Shown here one piece after another: positions 60,367 through 64,000 of a DNA stretch of 64,000 nt. Every line of letters starts with the position of its first letter. The first letter of the stretch is position 1. The notes below the pieces were generated by a model that was not told where the DNA came from, did no database searches, and saw only the letters and a list, made by a program, of their open reading frames with translations. Source of the DNA: Acidobacteriota bacterium (GTDB taxonomy: Bacteria; Acidobacteriota; Blastocatellia; Pyrinomonadales; Pyrinomonadaceae). The DNA lies in NCBI GenBank assembly GCA_003385635.1, contig QQUY01000002.1, positions 434,001-498,000 of the forward strand, given 5' to 3'. The translations under genes and the position numbers were made by a program.

Positions 60367-61380
60367 CTAAAACCACATGCGCACACCTGCGACAAGTGAA
60401 ACGCGGTCTGCTCGCCCTCCATCAAAGCGAGCAAAATCAGCGGTTCCGCCAAAAAGTCGTTTATAAGAAACTCCGATATACGGAGCAAACTCGCGTCTGA
60501 TCTCACGTCTGATGCGAATTCCGAAAGTCATATCGTTCAAACCCGAACCGACTCCGAACTTCGGAACTTCTTGTACAGCGATATTCGTTTCAAAACGTCC
60601 TTCAAAGATCGTTCTCTGATTGATAAAAATATCCTTTACGCCCGTGAAACGAAAGGAAACATCCCCTTTGTTACTGACAAACATCAGCGGTTCGACCTCA
60701 TATTCATAGGGAACTAATCCGGTCAATCCGACAACGGCGTGAAAACGGGAGATGCGTTCGCTGCCCGCCCATTCCTGGTCATATCTCAAACCAACTTGAA
60801 AATCATAAAAAGGAGCGATCAAGCGCCCGTAAAGAGCTTGGAATTCAACATCACCACTCGATGTTGAAGCCTCTTCGATTGCTCCTTCACTGCGAAACCA
60901 AAGCCGATTGTAATCGCCGCCATACCAACCGATCATATCCCAGTTAAGTGAGTTTTTGCTGTTTGCCGCAGCCTGGTATTCAAGCAATTCGAATAAAACG
61001 AAACTATGATTTTTGCTGTCTTCAATGGGTTTTGGAAAATCTTTTCCCGGCGGCGGCAGTGGAAATGGATAATCTTCTAAAGGCGGAACCGGAGTCGGAG
61101 TTGGAGACGGTTTTTCGTCATCCATTTTCATATCCGAATCCATATCCATCTTCTTGGGAGTTGGAGTCGGCATCGGCATATTCATTTTCATTTCCGTTTT
61201 ATCGGGTTTTGGGGCCGGTGTCGGTGTCGGCATATCCATTTTGTGGTCTTTGTGCGAATCCGTATTCTTCGGAGATGGAGTCGGTGTCGGATTCTGGGCA
61301 TAGATGTTCGCTGCACCAAACAAGGCGGCGAACAAAATTGCCAAATTGAAGATGTACCCTGTTTGTATAAATTTTCTCAT
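60367..61380 (-). CDS. copB: Copper resistance outer-membrane protein CopB
   Basis: 337 aa from ATG 61380, overlapping the copA stop by 3 bases (TAATG). Signal peptide to about residue 27. A Pro/Thr and Met/His-rich region (DHKMDMPTPTP, MKMNMPMPTPTPKK) binds copper by analogy with PcoB. The C-terminal part (about 110-337) is the CopB beta-barrel: ENSKNHSFVLFE-like start, QVGLRYDQEW, LMFVSNKGDVSFR and a final Phe after VRMW. Confidence 0.92.
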   Translation of the reverse strand: MRKFIQTGYIFNLAILFAALFGAANIYAQNPTPTPSPKNTDSHKDHKMDMPTPTPAPKPDKTEMKMNMPMPTPTPKKMDMDSDMKMDDEKPSPTPTPVPPLEDYPFPLPPPGKDFPKPIEDSKNHSFVLFELLEYQAAANSKNSLNWDMIGWYGGDYNRLWFRSEGAIEEASTSSGDVEFQALYGRLIAPFYDFQVGLRYDQEWAGSERISRFHAVVGLTGLVPYEYEVEPLMFVSNKGDVSFRFTGVKDIFINQRTIFEGRFETNIAVQEVPKFGVGSGLNDMTFGIRIRREIRREFAPYIGVSYKRLFGGTADFARFDGGRADRVSLVAGVRMWF

Positions 61381-63215
61381 TAAGCGTCCCCCTTGAGTTT
61401 GTCCGTAACTTCGACGATGCGGAACATTCCCATATCCATGTGCATCAGAAGATGACAGTGAAACGCCCATCTGCCGGGTGCATCGGCATATACTAAGACT
61501 GAAACCCGCTCAGCCGGTTTGACGTTAATGGTGTGTTTTCTCGGCAAATAGTCGCCGTGTCCGTTTTCGATATACATCCACATCCCGTGCAGGTGAAGCG
61601 GGTGTTCCATCATCGTGTCATTAACGAAAGTTACCCGCAGAGTTTCGCCGTATCTGAATTGGATCGGGTCTTTGACTTCGGAAAATTTCTTTCCGTCAAA
61701 AGACCACATATAGCGTTCCATATTTCCCGTAACATGAATTTCTATTTCTCTTTCGGGTTCCTTAATCTCATTAAAAGGTCTGACGCTTTTCAAATCCGTG
61801 TAAACCAGAACCCGCCTGCCGTCATTTCCCAAACCGTCGCCCGGCTCGTGCAGACGGCTCTGGGTCATCATCGGATCCATCGAATTGCCGATTCCGTGAC
61901 TTTGAGTGTGCTTAACGGGCTTGCTTCCAGGAATCGGCGAATTGGTTCTGTAATTCCCGTTCATCTTCATATCGGGCATTGAGGAATCCATTTTCATTTT
62001 TGAATGATCCATCTTGTCTTCATTCATTCCGTCCATCTTCATGCCGTCCATATTCATTCCCTTCATTTTCGACATATCCATTCCCATATCCTTCATCGTG
62101 CGTTTGGGAATAGAACGTCTTGCGGGAATCGGTGCTGCCATTCCCTGACGGGGGGCGAGTGTTCCGCGTGCAAAACCACTTCTGTCTAGTGTTTCGGCAA
62201 AAACCGTGTAAGCCTTATCGCCTTCGGGTTCGACTATCACATCGTAGGTTTCAGCCACGGAGATACGGAATTCTTCGACCGGAACGGGCTGAACATTCTG
62301 ACCGTCAACGGCTACGACATTCATTTTGAGTCCCGGAATGCGGACATCAAAGATGGTCATCGCCGCCGCGTTGATAAACCGCAGACGCACCTTTTCGCCC
62401 GGATTGAACACGCCCGACCAGTTTGCAGCCGGCGAAAAACCGTTCATCAGATATGTATAGGTAACTCCGGTAACATCAGCAAAATCGGTCTGATCCATCC
62501 GCATCCTCTCCCACATCAGGCGTTCGGAAAGTGCCTTTGAAAAGCCGACCTTTTTCGCTTCCTTCATCAGCGTTTTGACCGTCGGTTTTTGGTAGTTGTA
62601 ATAACTAGCCATCTTCTTCAGTTTTGACATCACTTTCATCGGGTCTTCAAAAGTCCAGTCCGACAGAACGACCACGTAATCACGGTCATATTCGAATGGA
62701 TCGGGTTCGAGCGGATCAATAATAAGCGGACCGTAAAGTCCCAATTGCTCCTGCATTCCCGTGTGGCTGTGATACCAGTAAGTCCCGCTTTGCTTGACTG
62801 GAAATTGATACTTAAAAGTCTCTCCCGGTTTGATTCCCGCAAAACTCACGCCCGGAACGCCATCCATCTGAAACGGCAGAAGTATTCCGTGCCAGTGAAT
62901 CGAAGTATCTTCATTCATCGTGTTAGTCACATTTAGCGTGATGTCGTCGCCTTCTTTGAGACGGATCAGGGGAGCCGGCAAACTTCCGTTTACCGTTACC
63001 GCTTTTCCCGTTTCTTCGTCGATTCGGAAAGGTGTTTTCCCGATGCTCAGGTCTATCACCGAACCACTCAATTCTTCCGCCACCGGATTTGCCGCAGTAT
63101 TAACTCCCGCAAAAACATAATCCGGCATGAGTTTTCCCAGAGCGAGCGCTATTCCTGCCCCTCCGGCCACTCGCAAAAAAGATCTCCGATCGAATCTACT
63201 TGATTTGAATTGCAT
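61380..63215 (-). CDS. copA: Multicopper oxidase CopA
   Basis: 611 aa. Tat signal DRRSFLRVAGGAG at the N-terminus, so it is exported folded. Copper sites: HWHG (107-110), YWYHSHTG, HPLHLHGMW and HCHLLMHMDMGMF. A Met-rich insertion (MDMSKMKGMNMDGMKMDGMN) of about 45 residues lies near the middle, as in CopA/PcoA, and probably binds Cu(I). It oxidises or sequesters periplasmic copper. First gene of the copper operon. No clear Shine-Dalgarno precedes it. Confidence 0.95.
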   Translation of the reverse strand: MQFKSSRFDRRSFLRVAGGAGIALALGKLMPDYVFAGVNTAANPVAEELSGSVIDLSIGKTPFRIDEETGKAVTVNGSLPAPLIRLKEGDDITLNVTNTMNEDTSIHWHGILLPFQMDGVPGVSFAGIKPGETFKYQFPVKQSGTYWYHSHTGMQEQLGLYGPLIIDPLEPDPFEYDRDYVVVLSDWTFEDPMKVMSKLKKMASYYNYQKPTVKTLMKEAKKVGFSKALSERLMWERMRMDQTDFADVTGVTYTYLMNGFSPAANWSGVFNPGEKVRLRFINAAAMTIFDVRIPGLKMNVVAVDGQNVQPVPVEEFRISVAETYDVIVEPEGDKAYTVFAETLDRSGFARGTLAPRQGMAAPIPARRSIPKRTMKDMGMDMSKMKGMNMDGMKMDGMNEDKMDHSKMKMDSSMPDMKMNGNYRTNSPIPGSKPVKHTQSHGIGNSMDPMMTQSRLHEPGDGLGNDGRRVLVYTDLKSVRPFNEIKEPEREIEIHVTGNMERYMWSFDGKKFSEVKDPIQFRYGETLRVTFVNDTMMEHPLHLHGMWMYIENGHGDYLPRKHTINVKPAERVSVLVYADAPGRWAFHCHLLMHMDMGMFRIVEVTDKLKGDA

Positions 63216-63335
63216 AAAATTTTTACAGCTTATAGTAAGAACTTATTTAGTCTTCTTTGGGAATTTTAGACCTCGAAAATAAACGAGCGATTAAGTGACA
63301 CTTAGTTTTATCCCGCAACCGCCGCTCCGATCACA

Positions 63336-63375
63336 GACAAAAATAACGGACCGCAGAATAATGCTGCTGCGGCCC
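63336..63375 (-). terminator. Rho-independent terminator after the sensor kinase gene
   Basis: On the minus strand GGCCGCAG pairs with CTGCGGTCC (63348-63374 overall) and is followed by GTTATTTTTG. It separates the kinase transcript from copA. Confidence 0.65.
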
Positions 63376-63477
63376 GCGCCTGCTTAGAAGATTTGGCTGA
63401 TCCTTCGATTCTCTCTAAGAATTCCGATCTTTTGCCCAACCATTTCTAAAGGTAGTGAAGGAAAGATAAACGTAAGA

Positions 63478-64000
63478 TTAAAGAAGGTCTGGCTTGGTTT
63501 TCGCAGGTAAATTGACTGTAAAAACCGATCCTCGGGAATCCGATTGGGTAAGCTCCAAGTGCCCATCATGCCGTTCAGCAATCCACTTGGCGATAGACAG
63601 TCCAAGACCTGCGCCGCTTCCAAACAGGGACCTGCTCTCATTCGAGCGGGATTTGTCTACGCGATAAAATCTTTCGAATATATGAGGTTGGTTTATGACT
63701 GGAATGCCCGGGCCGTCATCAGAGACTTCAATCCTGTAGATGCCTTCTTCTTTGAATCCGCGAATCGCGACCTGAGATCCTGCATGTTTGATTGCATTGT
63801 CGATAAGATTCGTGAAGAGCCTCCTTAACAAATGCTCGTCTCCTTCAATAGGCATATCCTCTTCAACGTCCATCTCAACAGATACATTTTGTCTTAAGCC
63901 CAGGGTTCGAAAAGCCCTTACCGTTTCCGATATCACGTCATCTAGAAAGATTGAGGACTTTTGAATCTTCTTTGCACCAGCGTCAGCCCTGGCCAAGGTG
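63478..64000 (-). CDS. Sensor histidine kinase, C-terminal part (5' end outside window)
   Basis: About 174 codons are visible; the frame continues beyond 64000. It begins in the end of the dimerisation helices (LARADAGA) and contains the ATPase domain: N-box LIDNAIKHA, G1 DDGPGIP, F-box ERFYRVDKSRS and G2 GSGAGLGLSIAKWIAERH. Its position next to copA suggests a CusS/CopS-type copper sensor; the response regulator should lie just beyond the window. Confidence 0.9.
   Translation of the reverse strand, partial: TLARADAGAKKIQKSSIFLDDVISETVRAFRTLGLRQNVSVEMDVEEDMPIEGDEHLLRRLFTNLIDNAIKHAGSQVAIRGFKEEGIYRIEVSDDGPGIPVINQPHIFERFYRVDKSRSNESRSLFGSGAGLGLSIAKWIAERHDGHLELTQSDSRGSVFTVNLPAKTKPDLL

Overview
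The window looks like the chromosome of a Gram-negative, aerobic, heterotrophic bacterium. An outer membrane is implied by lipoproteins, a TolC-type channel and CopB. Gene style (tdh-kbl, secreted beta-lactamase-fold and amidohydrolase enzymes, an ATP-dependent ligase/exonuclease pair, Gly-rich RRM protein) and abundant 7- and 9-bp intergenic repeats would fit Acidobacteriota, possibly Blastocatellia. That placement is an inference from gene content, not a phylogenetic result.

Region 1 (1-39,800) is ordinary chromosome, GC-rich with long intergenic spacers. It holds two paralogous NTF2-like lipoproteins (the first cut by the left edge), gamma-glutamyltransferase, the threonine-degradation pair tdh/kbl, a YHS lipoprotein, a radical SAM protein, an RRM protein followed by a DEAD-box helicase, a small zinc-ribbon protein, and a tandemly duplicated pair of tiny membrane proteins at 13,046-13,822. 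Secreted hydrolases, an EEP-domain membrane protein, a short-chain fatty acid transporter and an antiporter follow. At 22,851-27,018 three genes with 4-bp overlaps encode a ligase-associated exonuclease, an ATP-dependent DNA ligase and a UvrC-like protein that lacks the GIY-YIG nuclease domain. Next come an FGE-fold protein, a coupled DUF305/LVIVD-type secreted pair, a Xre-RES toxin-antitoxin pair and a five-gene membrane glycosylation cluster.

Region 2 (39,800-42,812) is AT-richer and looks like a scar: two unrecognised proteins, a decayed IS3-type OrfA and one conserved-looking orphan protein.

Region 3 (42,813-64,000) is the left part of an integrative metal-resistance island. It begins with the 3' half of a tRNA-Asn (minus strand), whose natural terminator lies just outside it, and with a tyrosine integrase. 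It then carries three modules. The first is a minus-strand czc-type operon (outer membrane factor, adaptor, CDF transporter, methyltransferase, CzcA pump, PII-like protein, ZntA-type ATPase, FecR-like protein). The second is a plus-strand mer module (merR, a MerT-MerP fusion, a thioredoxin-like protein, a GDCCV protein) with no merA in view. The third is a minus-strand copper operon (copA, copB, a DUF3347 lipoprotein, a haem-binding protein, a DUF4198 protein, a PepSY protein) next to a sensor kinase cut by the right edge. The intact tRNA-Asn is predicted at the far end of the island, outside the window.

The most unusual points are the ligase/exonuclease/half-UvrC operon, the duplicated micro-protein module, the heptad/nonad repeat arrays, the att structure, and a Gly-to-Arg change in the phosphorylation motif of the P-type ATPase.
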